Source: GCA-003244245 sp035463315 (GTDB taxonomy: Bacteria; Actinomycetota; Actinomycetes; Mycobacteriales; Pseudonocardiaceae). From it: a stretch of DNA of 13,807 nucleotides. Where the stretch lies: NCBI GenBank assembly GCA_035463315.1, contig DATHTJ010000052.1:1-13807 (forward strand), given 5' to 3'. Positions 1-6,196 of the stretch are shown piece after piece (position 1 is the first letter of the stretch; every line of letters starts with the position of its first letter). Position numbers and translations under genes: made by a program. The notes below the pieces were generated by a model. The model was given only the letters and a program-made list of their open reading frames with translations. It was not told the DNA's origin and did no database searches.

Positions 1-1139
1 GCACCCTGCTGCCCTGGTTGCGCGAGATGCGCGACGAGAACCCGGTGTGGCGCGATGTGCACGGCGTCTGGCACGTGTTCCGCTACGCCGACGCGGCGCG
101 GGTGATCTCCGACCCGCAGCTGTTCTCCTCCGACACGGCCCGGGTGATCCCGGCGGCGCAGCGCTTCCGCGCGGGCAACCTGCTTTTGACCGACCCGCCG
201 CGCCACCACCACCTGCGCCGACTGGTCGGTGCGGCCTTTAGCCCGAAGGTCGTCACCGGGCTCGTCCCCCGCATCGCCGAGGTCACCCACGAGCTGCTCG
301 ACGCCACCGGCGGTGCCCCCGAGTTCGACCTCGTCTCCGCCCTGGCCTACCCGCTGCCGGTGACCGTGATCGCCGAGCTGCTCGGCCTGCCCGTCTCCGA
401 CCGTGAGCTGTTCCGAACCTGGGCGGACAAGCTGTTCACCCTCGACGTGGTCGACCCCAACGACCCGGAGCTCGCCCGGAAGCTCGACGAGGCCACCGCG
501 GACATGCTGGCCTACCTGCACGAGCACTGCGTCGATCGGCGTGCCCACCCACGGGAGGACCTGATCAGCAGGCTGGTCACCGTGGAGGCCGACGGCCAGC
601 GGCTGACTGACGAGGAGGTCGTGAACTTCTCCGTCGTGCTGCTGCTGGCCGGGCACGTCACCACCACCGCGCTGCTCGGTAACACCGTGCTGTGCCTCGA
701 CGCCCATCCTGAGGTGTGGGCCGAGCTGCATGCCGACCGCTCGTTGGTGGAGGCCACCCTCGAGGAGGTACTGCGCTACCGCTCCCCGTTCACCCAGGTC
801 GCCCGGGTGACCATGGCCGAGACTGAACTGGGCGGGCAGGTCATCCCGGCGGATGCGTTCATCTCGCCGTGGCTGCTGTCGGCCAACCGCGACGAGCGCG
901 AGTTCCCCGAGCCCGACCGGTTCGACATCCACCGCTCCCCCCGCCACCACCTGGCCTTCGGCTATGGCATCCACTTCTGCATCGGCCAGCTCTTGGCCCG
1001 GGTGGAGGCCAGGGTCGCGGTAGGCGTGCTGCTCGACCGATACGCCGAGATCCACCTGGCCCCCGGGGTACCGCTGGAGTTCTTCCACCAGGGCATCTTC
1101 GCCGCGCGGAACATGCCGGTAGCCGTACGGCACGCCTGA
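1..1139 (+). CDS. Cytochrome P450 (5' end cut by window edge)
   Basis: Heme-thiolate monooxygenase of the bacterial soluble class, which normally takes electrons from a ferredoxin. The reading frame is open to the left edge (first full codon at 3), and the residues before the TTG at 18 continue a typical P450 N-terminus, so the real start lies upstream. Counting from the TTG at 18, the I-helix motif AGHVTT is at residues 211-216, the ExxR motif is E250 to R253 (EVLR), and the heme loop FGYGIHFCIG has the ligand Cys at 321. The usual Asp/Glu of the I-helix motif (AGxD/ETT) is Val here. All other hallmarks are intact and the gene ends normally in TGA. Nothing in the window names a substrate, and there is no adjacent ferredoxin gene. 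A role in secondary metabolism or xenobiotic oxidation is only inferred. Family assignment is very secure. Confidence 0.95.
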   Translation, partial: TLLPWLREMRDENPVWRDVHGVWHVFRYADAARVISDPQLFSSDTARVIPAAQRFRAGNLLLTDPPRHHHLRRLVGAAFSPKVVTGLVPRIAEVTHELLDATGGAPEFDLVSALAYPLPVTVIAELLGLPVSDRELFRTWADKLFTLDVVDPNDPELARKLDEATADMLAYLHEHCVDRRAHPREDLISRLVTVEADGQRLTDEEVVNFSVVLLLAGHVTTTALLGNTVLCLDAHPEVWAELHADRSLVEATLEEVLRYRSPFTQVARVTMAETELGGQVIPADAFISPWLLSANRDEREFPEPDRFDIHRSPRHHLAFGYGIHFCIGQLLARVEARVAVGVLLDRYAEIHLAPGVPLEFFHQGIFAARNMPVAVRHA

Positions 1140-1245
1140 GCCATCGGCAGGTGAATGACGGGTCCGCAGCGCGAGTGCTACCTCAAGTGCACCCGTTCGA
1201 GCATGCTCCGTTCATCTTCCGTTAACCCAAGCGCATGATTCTTGT
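1140..1245. other. P450-downstream gap with palindrome and CCGTT repeats
   Basis: This non-coding gap holds a perfect 10-bp palindrome GAGCATGCTC at 1199-1208, and three CCGTT copies starting at 1193, 1208 and 1219. A 6-bp pair ACGGGT (1158-1163) and ACCCGT (1191-1196) could form a weak hairpin after the P450 stop, but its 27-nt loop is long. No convincing promoter was found for the small downstream gene. Confidence 0.3.
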
Positions 1246-1581
1246 GTGGTGCTCCTCCACCAGGCTGGCGACGTCGACGATTCCACCAGCGAACACCAAT
1301 GCCTGGTTGCCGGCCGGCAGGCCGATGGGAGGCTCACCGACTGGCGCGACGTGCGGTCACCCGTGGACGGCCGTTACGTGGCGTACGTGCCACGCTGTGA
1401 GTGCGGCTGGACCGGGCCGCCGTTCAGCTGTACGCCCGGCGGTTACGCCGCTTGCGAGCAGCTCTGGCGGGAAAAGCATCTCCAGCCGTTCCTCCGTGCT
1501 CGCCAACCTCACTACGGCCGGCCTTCGACCACCTGGCAGCCGAGGATCATCCGCGGTGGCCTCGCCTCGGAACTCCGGTAA
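1246..1581 (+). CDS. Small hypothetical protein with Cys-containing CxCGW segment
   Basis: I do not recognise a named family. The 111-residue frame starts with tandem GTG codons (1246, 1249) and has no clear Shine-Dalgarno sequence, so the start is uncertain. The middle (about residues 38-85) looks like real protein: a YVAYVPRCECGWTG stretch, a second Cys in FSC, then GGYAACEQLWREKHLQPFL, with mostly G/C third positions. Residues C51, C53, C62 and C70 could form a small metal-binding or disulfide-bonded fold. The first 30 and last 25 residues are less convincing. It sits between the P450 and mobA with no evident operon link. Short proteins with a CxCGW core and a conserved Trp/His tail occur in actinobacteria; that comparison is from memory. 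Other frames over this stretch lack such structure. Confidence 0.55.
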   Translation: MVLLHQAGDVDDSTSEHQCLVAGRQADGRLTDWRDVRSPVDGRYVAYVPRCECGWTGPPFSCTPGGYAACEQLWREKHLQPFLRARQPHYGRPSTTWQPRIIRGGLASELR

Positions 1582-1597
1582 TCCGGCACCGCAACTG

Positions 1598-1615
1598 TCA
1601 CAATGGGTGTTGTGA
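1598..1615. promoter_or_regulatory. Inverted repeat, possible operator before mobA
   Basis: TCACAA (1598-1603) and TTGTGA (1610-1615) form a perfect 6-bp inverted repeat with a 6-nt spacer, about 70 bases before the mobA start. The symmetry and spacing suit a dimeric regulator, but the half-sites face opposite to the CRP consensus and the regulator is unknown. It overlaps the start of a 27-codon reading frame. Confidence 0.3.
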
Positions 1616-1686
1616 TCAACCTCGCGCGCCTCGCTGATCTGGACGCGTTCGTGTCGCAGGTCGCGGCCTGGTCCGGGAACGCTTGA
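1603..1686 (+). CDS. Possible 27-residue micro-ORF overlapping the mobA start
   Basis: ATG at 1603 opens 27 codons ending in TGA at 1684-1686, which overlaps the TTG start of mobA at 1683 as TTGA. The product would contain a Leu/Ala-rich stretch, INLARLADLDAFVSQVAAW, that could form an amphipathic helix. Codons are mostly G/C-ending. No Shine-Dalgarno is visible, so translation would have to be leaderless or the frame is spurious. It may be a leader peptide coupling translation to mobA, a fragment of a lost gene, or chance. Confidence 0.2.
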   Translation: MGVVINLARLADLDAFVSQVAAWSGNA

Positions 1687-2564
1687 GCCGCACCGGGATG
1701 AACGTGGCGGCTGGTGTGGTGCTGGTGGGGGGGCGCTCGTCGCGGATGGGCACTCCGAAGGCCGCGCTGGAGTGGCACGGGTCCACCCTGCTGCGCCGTA
1801 CCCTGGGCGTGCTCGCCCGCGCGGTCGACGGGCCGCTGCTGGTGGTCCGAGCCCCTGGCCAGCCACTACCCGAGATCCCACCGCAGGCCGACATTGTGGA
1901 GGATCCCGCGGAAGGGCTGGGGCCGCTGCAGGGCATCGCGGCGGGGCTTGCTGCGCTGACCGGTCGAGCGCAGATCGCCTTCGTGTGCTCCACCGACCTG
2001 CCGTTCCTGCACCCCGTGTTCGCCCGCCGAGTGCTGGGCGCGCTGATCGATGGCACCGACGTGGTGCTCCCGATCGCTCGCGGCTTCCCGCAGCCGCTCG
2101 CTGCCGCCTACCGGGTCACCCTGGCGCCGCTGGTCACCGAACTGGTGACAGCTGGCAACCTGCGCCCAGCCTTTCTGTTCCGGCGCTGCGTCACGCTGCG
2201 CTTGGACGACGCCGCGCTGCTCACCGACCCGGCACTGGCCGCCGCCGACCCGGCACTGGACTCGGTGGTCAACGTCAACTCCCCGGACGACTACCGCACC
2301 GCCCGGCGCCACCCCGCTCCCCAGGTCACGGTGCAGCGTTACGGCGCGCTGGCCCGCAACGGGCACAGCGGCCCGCGCACTGTCCGCGCCGCCACCTTGT
2401 CCGGTGCGGCCGCCGCCGTGGGTGTCGTCCTGGACCGCCACGTCGTGGCCACGCTCAACGGCGACCAGATCAGTCATGCCGGCGATGTCCCGCTGGCCAG
2501 CGGGGACACCGTCGCCTTCCTGCCCGCGTCGTTGGCGCTGCTCCTGAGATCAGCGCCGGCCTGA
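1683..2564 (+). CDS. mobA: MobA-type molybdenum cofactor nucleotidyltransferase with C-terminal MoaD-like domain
   Basis: Cytoplasmic enzyme predicted to attach GMP (or another nucleotide) to molybdopterin. Residues about 10-210 are the MobA fold. They contain the nucleotide loop LVGGRSSRMGTPK near the N-terminus, the acidic STDLPF motif that binds metal and substrate, the FPQPLAAAYR segment, and a late NVNSPDDY motif. Residues about 215-293 match the MoaD/ThiS ubiquitin-like pattern (VTVQRYGALAR at the first strand, then TLNGDQISHAGDVPL, then ASGDTVAFLP). The C-terminus is LLLRSAPA rather than the PPVxGG tail that MoaD needs for thiocarboxylation, so this domain probably does not carry sulfur. 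MobA alone is usually about 190-210 residues. The start may be TTG 1683 or ATG 1698; neither has a strong Shine-Dalgarno. A G7 tract (1727-1733) lies inside the nucleotide-loop codons. It converges on the peptidase gene downstream. Confidence 0.85.
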   Translation: MSRTGMNVAAGVVLVGGRSSRMGTPKAALEWHGSTLLRRTLGVLARAVDGPLLVVRAPGQPLPEIPPQADIVEDPAEGLGPLQGIAAGLAALTGRAQIAFVCSTDLPFLHPVFARRVLGALIDGTDVVLPIARGFPQPLAAAYRVTLAPLVTELVTAGNLRPAFLFRRCVTLRLDDAALLTDPALAAADPALDSVVNVNSPDDYRTARRHPAPQVTVQRYGALARNGHSGPRTVRAATLSGAAAAVGVVLDRHVVATLNGDQISHAGDVPLASGDTVAFLPASLALLLRSAPA

Positions 2565-2637
2565 GCCGCCACGACCTGGCGCTAGACGGCTTCCGGCCGA
2601 GGCAGGCGCGTGCGCAATCAGCTCCCCGCTCAGTGAC

Positions 2638-3597
2638 CTATGGGGCTCGGTGGTCCTCGGCGAACATCCCGATCCGGTGGACGCCGGTAGCGTCCACCGC
2701 GCCCCTGAACATCCCCGCGCTGGTGAACGGCATCGCCACCGTGCCGTCCGGTCCTACGGCGATGCACCCCCCGGTCCCTTTCCTGGCCGCGAGCTCCTGC
2801 AGCGCCCGTTGGCAGGCCGCGCCCAGGCTCAGGCCGGCGAGCCGCACGAGCGCGTCGACCTCATGGGCGAACACGCTGAGGATGAGTGCCTCACCGTCGC
2901 CGGTCGCTGAGACCGCGCAGGAGCGGTCGTCGGCCCAGGTGCCGGCCCCCACGAGCGGGGTGTCCCCGACCCGGCCAGCGAGCTGGCCAGTGATACCTCC
3001 GGTCGAGGTCGCCGCCGCGAGGTGTCCCTCGCCGTCCAGCGCGATGGCGCCCACCGTCCCGCCCGTGGACTCCGACTCGGCCCGGCCGCTGGGCACGATC
3101 CCGGTCAGCTGCTCCTGCCGACGCGCGGTGACGAACCAGTCGGCCGGCACGAACGCGAGGCCTTCCCGACGGGCAAGCGCCTGCGCTCCCGCTCCACTCA
3201 TCAGCACATGCGGCGACCGTTGCAGCACCGCTCGCGCGGCGAGCACCGGATTGCGGATACCGCACACGCAGGTCACCGCCCCAGCGCGGCGCGTCGCCCC
3301 GTCAGCCACCGCCGCGTCATGCTCCACACCACCAGCAGACGTAAGGACGGCACCCCTGCCAGCATTGAACTGTTCGTCGTCTTCCAGGACCACCACAGCA
3401 GCAACCACCGCGTCACGCGCCGAACCACCGTCGCGCAGCACAGCCTCGCCCGCCGCCAAGCTCTGACCGAGCCCGCGCCCAGCCGCAGCAGCCCGCCGCG
3501 CGCCGAGTTCCTCCGCCACGATGCGACCGGCACCGCCGTGCACAGCCAGGACGGGGGCAGTGGCTCGCCAGACAGTGGAGGTAGATCGGTTTCGCAA
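2638..3597 (-). CDS. Isoaspartyl peptidase / plant-type L-asparaginase (Ntn hydrolase)
   Basis: Predicted Thr-dependent N-terminal nucleophile hydrolase that removes isoaspartyl residues from damaged peptides and hydrolyses L-asparagine. The precursor normally cleaves itself before the catalytic Thr. Visible motifs, counted from TTG 3597, are HGGAG at 20-24, the autocleavage site GG/TVGAIALD with nucleophile T181, ATSTGG at 196-201, and GRVGDTP at 208-214 followed by VGAGTWADD. These are the classic landmarks of EcAIII-type enzymes, and 319 residues is normal length. The frame closes with TAG just upstream (3610-3612), leaving TTG 3597 as the only start before the HGGAG motif. A -10-like TAGACT lies 9 nt upstream of it. 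The gene is convergent with mobA, with a 73-bp gap in which no strong hairpin was found. No signal peptide is obvious, so the enzyme is probably cytoplasmic. Confidence 0.9.
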   Translation of the reverse strand: MRNRSTSTVWRATAPVLAVHGGAGRIVAEELGARRAAAAGRGLGQSLAAGEAVLRDGGSARDAVVAAVVVLEDDEQFNAGRGAVLTSAGGVEHDAAVADGATRRAGAVTCVCGIRNPVLAARAVLQRSPHVLMSGAGAQALARREGLAFVPADWFVTARRQEQLTGIVPSGRAESESTGGTVGAIALDGEGHLAAATSTGGITGQLAGRVGDTPLVGAGTWADDRSCAVSATGDGEALILSVFAHEVDALVRLAGLSLGAACQRALQELAARKGTGGCIAVGPDGTVAMPFTSAGMFRGAVDATGVHRIGMFAEDHRAP

Positions 3598-3606
3598 ACA
3601 CGCCCC

Positions 3607-3612
3607 AGTCTA
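3607..3612 (-). promoter_or_regulatory. Candidate -10 element for the isoaspartyl peptidase
   Basis: Read on the minus strand, TAGACT fits the actinobacterial TANNNT -10 pattern and ends 9 nt before the TTG start. That would give a transcript with almost no leader. No good -35 was found at 16-18 nt. Leaderless TTG starts are uncommon, so this is tentative. Confidence 0.3.
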
Positions 3613-3670
3613 GTCAGAGGCAGACCAAGGTTTTCACCGAGCGTGGTCAGCCATATACGAAAAGTTATCG

Positions 3671-3699
3671 TTGAAATCGCCAGTAAGATGGCTTACGTT
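3671..3699 (+). promoter_or_regulatory. Sigma-A-like promoter, TTGAAA-17-TACGTT
   Basis: TTGAAA (3671-3676), a 17-nt spacer and TACGTT (3694-3699) form the best housekeeping-type promoter seen in the window, in a locally AT-richer stretch. Initiation near 3706 would give a leader of about 275 nt before the Gly/Tyr-rich gene at 3980. It points away from the peptidase gene. Confidence 0.5.
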
Positions 3700-3705
3700 C
3701 GTGTT

Positions 3706-3979
3706 GCGTTGACCACGGGGAGTAAGGGGGCCAGCTCAGATCACCTGGGGTTGCTGAACGCGTGACGGATTGACGAGCTGCCGGTGTTGACGCCGGGGGG
3801 TAGAGTTCGCTGAGGCGCTAGACTGCGCCGACTGTTGCGGCACCATGTCCGCCAAACGTCTCCGACACGCACTTGAGATCGGATCTGACGGCAGCAGATC
3901 GACCTGCGCAACCTAATTTTCCAGGCTAGCTCGGGCCTTTTTGGCTTGCATTGCTCCTCCTCGACACGAAGGAGTGGAA
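3706..3979 (+). promoter_or_regulatory. Long structured 5' leader of the Gly/Tyr-rich gene
   Basis: No convincing protein gene lies here; the minus-strand frame across 3741-4004 has no protein-like features. Going downstream, a 6-bp hairpin pairs GATCTG (3882-3887) with CAGATC (3895-3900). AGGC (3923-3926) can pair with GCCT (3935-3938) directly followed by a T run, resembling a weak intrinsic terminator. A hairpin then covers the ribosome binding site (3957-3974). Two tiny ATG frames, 3688-3765 and 3845-3916, are probably chance. The order terminator-like stem then masked ribosome site is typical of attenuators or riboswitch platforms, but I match no known class. Confidence 0.35.
3957..3974 (+). 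promoter_or_regulatory. Hairpin masking the ribosome binding site of the Gly/Tyr-rich gene
   Basis: CTCCTCG (3957-3963) pairs with CGA (3967-3969) and GGAG (3971-3974) around the loop ACA, with A3970 bulged. The 3' arm is the strong Shine-Dalgarno GAAGGAG, placed 5 nt before TTG 3980. When folded, the ribosome site is fully paired, which suggests translational control. Confidence 0.4.
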
Positions 3980-4198
3980 TTGAGCATCGCGGGAATCTTT
4001 GCACTTGGTGGCGGCGACTGCCACGATGATCAACACCGCAAGGGTCATCACAAGGGCCACTACAGCTATGGTGGCTACTACGGGGGCAAGTTCGAGTACT
4101 ACAACGGTTACAAGGGCTACAAGAGTGAACGCTACTGCCGCAGCTACTACGGCGACCGCGGCGGACTCCTAGGGATTCTTGGGGGGAGTCGCTGTTAG
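3980..4198 (+). CDS. Gly/Tyr/His-rich small protein, unknown function
   Basis: I do not recognise this 72-residue protein. The start is set by a strong GAAGGAG (3968-3974) 5 nt before TTG 3980; the longer ATG frame from 3941 would ignore that site. The sequence is low complexity: about 18 Gly, 11 Tyr, 5 His and 5 Lys. It has an N-terminal SIAGIFALGGGDC, a His-rich stretch HDDQHRKGHHKGH, a Tyr/Gly core (SYGGYYGG, YYNGYKGYK), and a C-terminal GGLLGILGGSRC. Cys are at 14, 53 and 72, the last being the final residue. Both ends carry a short hydrophobic Gly-rich run followed by Cys. There is no clear signal peptide, but the composition suggests a surface, adhesive, spore-coat or metal-binding role (inference). 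It has its own promoter, a long leader and a strong terminator, so it is a separate transcription unit. The ABC exporter gene follows. Confidence 0.65.
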   Translation: MSIAGIFALGGGDCHDDQHRKGHHKGHYSYGGYYGGKFEYYNGYKGYKSERYCRSYYGDRGGLLGILGGSRC

Positions 4199-4212
4199 TC
4201 CTGTATATCGTC

Positions 4213-4255
4213 GGCGGTGGCCCCCACTCTCGTCAGTGGAGTGGGGGCCACCGCC
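4213..4255 (+). terminator. Perfect 17-bp hairpin terminator after the Gly/Tyr-rich gene
   Basis: GGCGGTGGCCCCCACTC (4213-4229) is the exact reverse complement of 4239-4255, with a 9-nt loop. It begins 15 nt after the stop codon. There is no T tract, as is common for actinobacterial terminators. It should separate the small gene from the ABC exporter, though some readthrough is possible. Confidence 0.8.
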
Positions 4256-4339
4256 CTCGCCACGTTCAGGGGCTGAGGCTCACTGCCAGACCCTGGTGTG
4301 CCTAGGCGCAGAACCCAAGACCCAGAGAACGGAGTGGCT

Positions 4340-6175
4340 GTGTGGGAGGTGGTGAGGTCGCTGTTGCGTCCGGCGTCGGGTGATGGTGGGGGTTTGGTGG
4401 AGGCGGCGCCGACGGCGAGTTTGCGGGAGGTTTTTCGGCGGTTTTGGCCGGATGCCCGGCCGTTTTGGCGGTGGTTGTGGCTGTCCCTGGTGTTGATCAT
4501 CGTGTCACCGTTGGTGGATGCTGGCGCGATCTTGTTGTTCAAGGTGTTGGTCGATGATGTGCTGACCCCGCAGGATTTCGGGGCGTTCCCGAGGGTGGCT
4601 GCGGCGTTTGTGGGCATCACGCTGCTGGTGGGTGTGCTGGGTTTTGTCGGCCAGTATCTGGGAGCGTGGATCGGGGAGAATTTCCTGCACCGGATGCGGA
4701 CGAGGGTCTTCGCGCATCTGCACACCCTGTCGGTGAGCTTCTTCGATCGCCACCGGCTGGGTGACACTCTGAGCCGGCTCACCGGTGATGTGAATGCGAT
4801 CGAAGGTGTGGTGCTGTCCGGGGTCATCGGGATCATCGCGAACCTGATGAAGATCGTGGTGTTTGCCGGGGTGCTGTTTTATCTGGACTGGCGCCTGGCG
4901 CTGGCGTCGCTGATTGCGGTGCCGGTGTTCTGGACCGCGGCCCGGGTGTTCGCCCGGCGCATCAAGATCGCCTCCCGGGAGGCCCGGGCCCGGGACGGGT
5001 CGATCTCCGTGGTCGCCGAGGAAAGCCTGGGCAACGCCACCCTGATCCAGGCCTACGGTCGCCAGGGCGCCGAGGTCGACCGCTTCGCGGCCCAAAGCAT
5101 GGGCAGTGTGCACGCCGAGCTGGCCGCCACCCGGCTGGGCGCGCTGTTCTCCCCGCTGGTGGACCTGGTGCAGGTCCTCGGGGTGCTGACCATCGTGGGA
5201 GTGGGGATCTGGGAACTCTCCGCCGGGCGCCTGACCCTGGGTGGGCTGCTGGCCTTCCTGGTGTTCCTGTCCCAGCTCTACGGCCCGGTCCGAGGCCTGG
5301 GGGCGCTGTCCACCTCGCTGTTCGCCGCCGCCGCAGCCGCCGAGCGGATCATCGAGCTGCTCGACCAGCACCCCACCGTGACCGCCCCCCCGCACCCGGT
5401 CCCGCTGGCGCGGGCCCGTGGGCAGCTGTGCCTGGAGCGGGTCAGCTTCGCCTACCCCGACACCGACAGCGACGTCCTGAACCAGATCAGTTTCACCGCG
5501 CTACCCGGCCAGACCACCGCCATCGTCGGTGCCAGCGGCGCCGGCAAGACCACCCTGCTCAAACTGCTGCTGCGGTTTTATGACCCCACCGCTGGCCGCA
5601 TCACCCTCGATGGCCACGACCTCCGTGATCTCGATCCCGATCAACTGCGCGCCAACATCGCCATCGTGCTACAAGAAACCCTGCTGCTGGATGGCACCAT
5701 CGCCGACAACATCCGCGCCGGCCACCCCGAGGCCACCCACGACCAACTCATCACCGCCGCGAAAGCCGCCGACGCCCACGACTTCATCACCGCGCTACCC
5801 GAGAGCTATGACACCCGCGTCGGCCAACGCGGCCGGCTGCTCTCCGGCGGGCAACGCCAACGCATCGCGATCGCCCGCGCCATGATCCGCGACGCCCCGA
5901 TCCTGCTCCTGGACGAGCCCACCACCAGCCTGGACGCCGAGTCGAGCCAGCGCATCCTCACTCCACTGCGCCGACTCATCACCGGCCGCACCACCATCGT
6001 CATCTCGCACAACCTGCTCACCGTCACCGATGCCGACCAAATCCTCTACCTCGACCACGGCCGTATCACCGAGACCGGCACCCACACCCAACTCCTCACC
6101 AACAACCACCACTACGCCCACCTCTACCACCTCCATCACCCCCCCACCCTCACCAGCACAGCAACCCTGACCTGA
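4340..6175 (+). CDS. ABC exporter half-transporter (fused membrane and ATPase domains)
   Basis: Type IV (former type I) ABC exporter of the multidrug/lipid family, acting in the cytoplasmic membrane as a dimer. The first ~340 residues form a six-helix membrane domain (first helix near WLWLSLVLIIVSPLVDAG). The ATPase domain has Walker A GASGAGKTT (397-405), Q-loop VLQETLLLDGTIADNI, signature LSGGQ (501-505), Walker B ILLLDEP with D525/E526, and switch His557 in VISHN. All catalytic residues are present, so it should be active. The start chosen is GTG 4340, 5 nt after GGAG (4331-4334), giving 611 residues; GTG 4298 is an in-frame alternative. The C-terminus ends in a His-rich tail, HHYAHLYHLHHPP, and the substrate is unknown. 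There is no C39 peptidase domain. Base composition shifts from G/T-rich codons at the 5' end to C/A-rich codons in the 3' third. The next gene starts only 21 nt downstream. Confidence 0.93.
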   Translation: MWEVVRSLLRPASGDGGGLVEAAPTASLREVFRRFWPDARPFWRWLWLSLVLIIVSPLVDAGAILLFKVLVDDVLTPQDFGAFPRVAAAFVGITLLVGVLGFVGQYLGAWIGENFLHRMRTRVFAHLHTLSVSFFDRHRLGDTLSRLTGDVNAIEGVVLSGVIGIIANLMKIVVFAGVLFYLDWRLALASLIAVPVFWTAARVFARRIKIASREARARDGSISVVAEESLGNATLIQAYGRQGAEVDRFAAQSMGSVHAELAATRLGALFSPLVDLVQVLGVLTIVGVGIWELSAGRLTLGGLLAFLVFLSQLYGPVRGLGALSTSLFAAAAAAERIIELLDQHPTVTAPPHPVPLARARGQLCLERVSFAYPDTDSDVLNQISFTALPGQTTAIVGASGAGKTTLLKLLLRFYDPTAGRITLDGHDLRDLDPDQLRANIAIVLQETLLLDGTIADNIRAGHPEATHDQLITAAKAADAHDFITALPESYDTRVGQRGRLLSGGQRQRIAIARAMIRDAPILLLDEPTTSLDAESSQRILTPLRRLITGRTTIVISHNLLTVTDADQILYLDHGRITETGTHTQLLTNNHHYAHLYHLHHPPTLTSTATLT

Positions 6176-6196
6176 TCCCGGGGTAGCGTCCCGGCT

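Noticed and set aside
1158..1196. Hairpin terminator after the P450
   Set aside because: Only 6 bp with a 27-nt loop; too weak to call as a terminator.
2500..2600. Frameshift that would restore a Gly-Gly end to the MoaD-like domain
   Set aside because: Reading the end in the other two frames gives no Gly-Gly; one frame stops early and the other continues without it.
1772..3466. 564-residue plus-strand open frame across mobA and the peptidase
   Set aside because: It is Arg/Ala/Pro-rich shadow sequence overlapping two well-supported genes in other frames.
3688..3765. 25-codon ATG frame near the -10 box in the leader region
   Set aside because: No ribosome site, its ATG overlaps the promoter spacer, and it has no family resemblance.
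3770..3806. TTGACG (3770 and 3787) with TAGAGT (3801) as a second promoter
   Set aside because: Spacings of 25 and 8 nt do not fit a sigma-A promoter.
3845..3916. 23-residue ATG frame in the leader
   Set aside because: No ribosome site and contents dominated by the hairpin sequence; could be a leader peptide but unsupported.
3741..4004. 87-residue minus-strand frame in the peptidase-exporter gap
   Set aside because: No motifs, no coding-like composition, and it overlaps the promoter leader and the start of the better-supported Gly/Tyr-rich gene.
3980..6175. Class II bacteriocin or peptide exporter system
   Set aside because: The exporter lacks an N-terminal C39 peptidase domain and the small protein has no double-Gly leader or recognised modification enzymes nearby.
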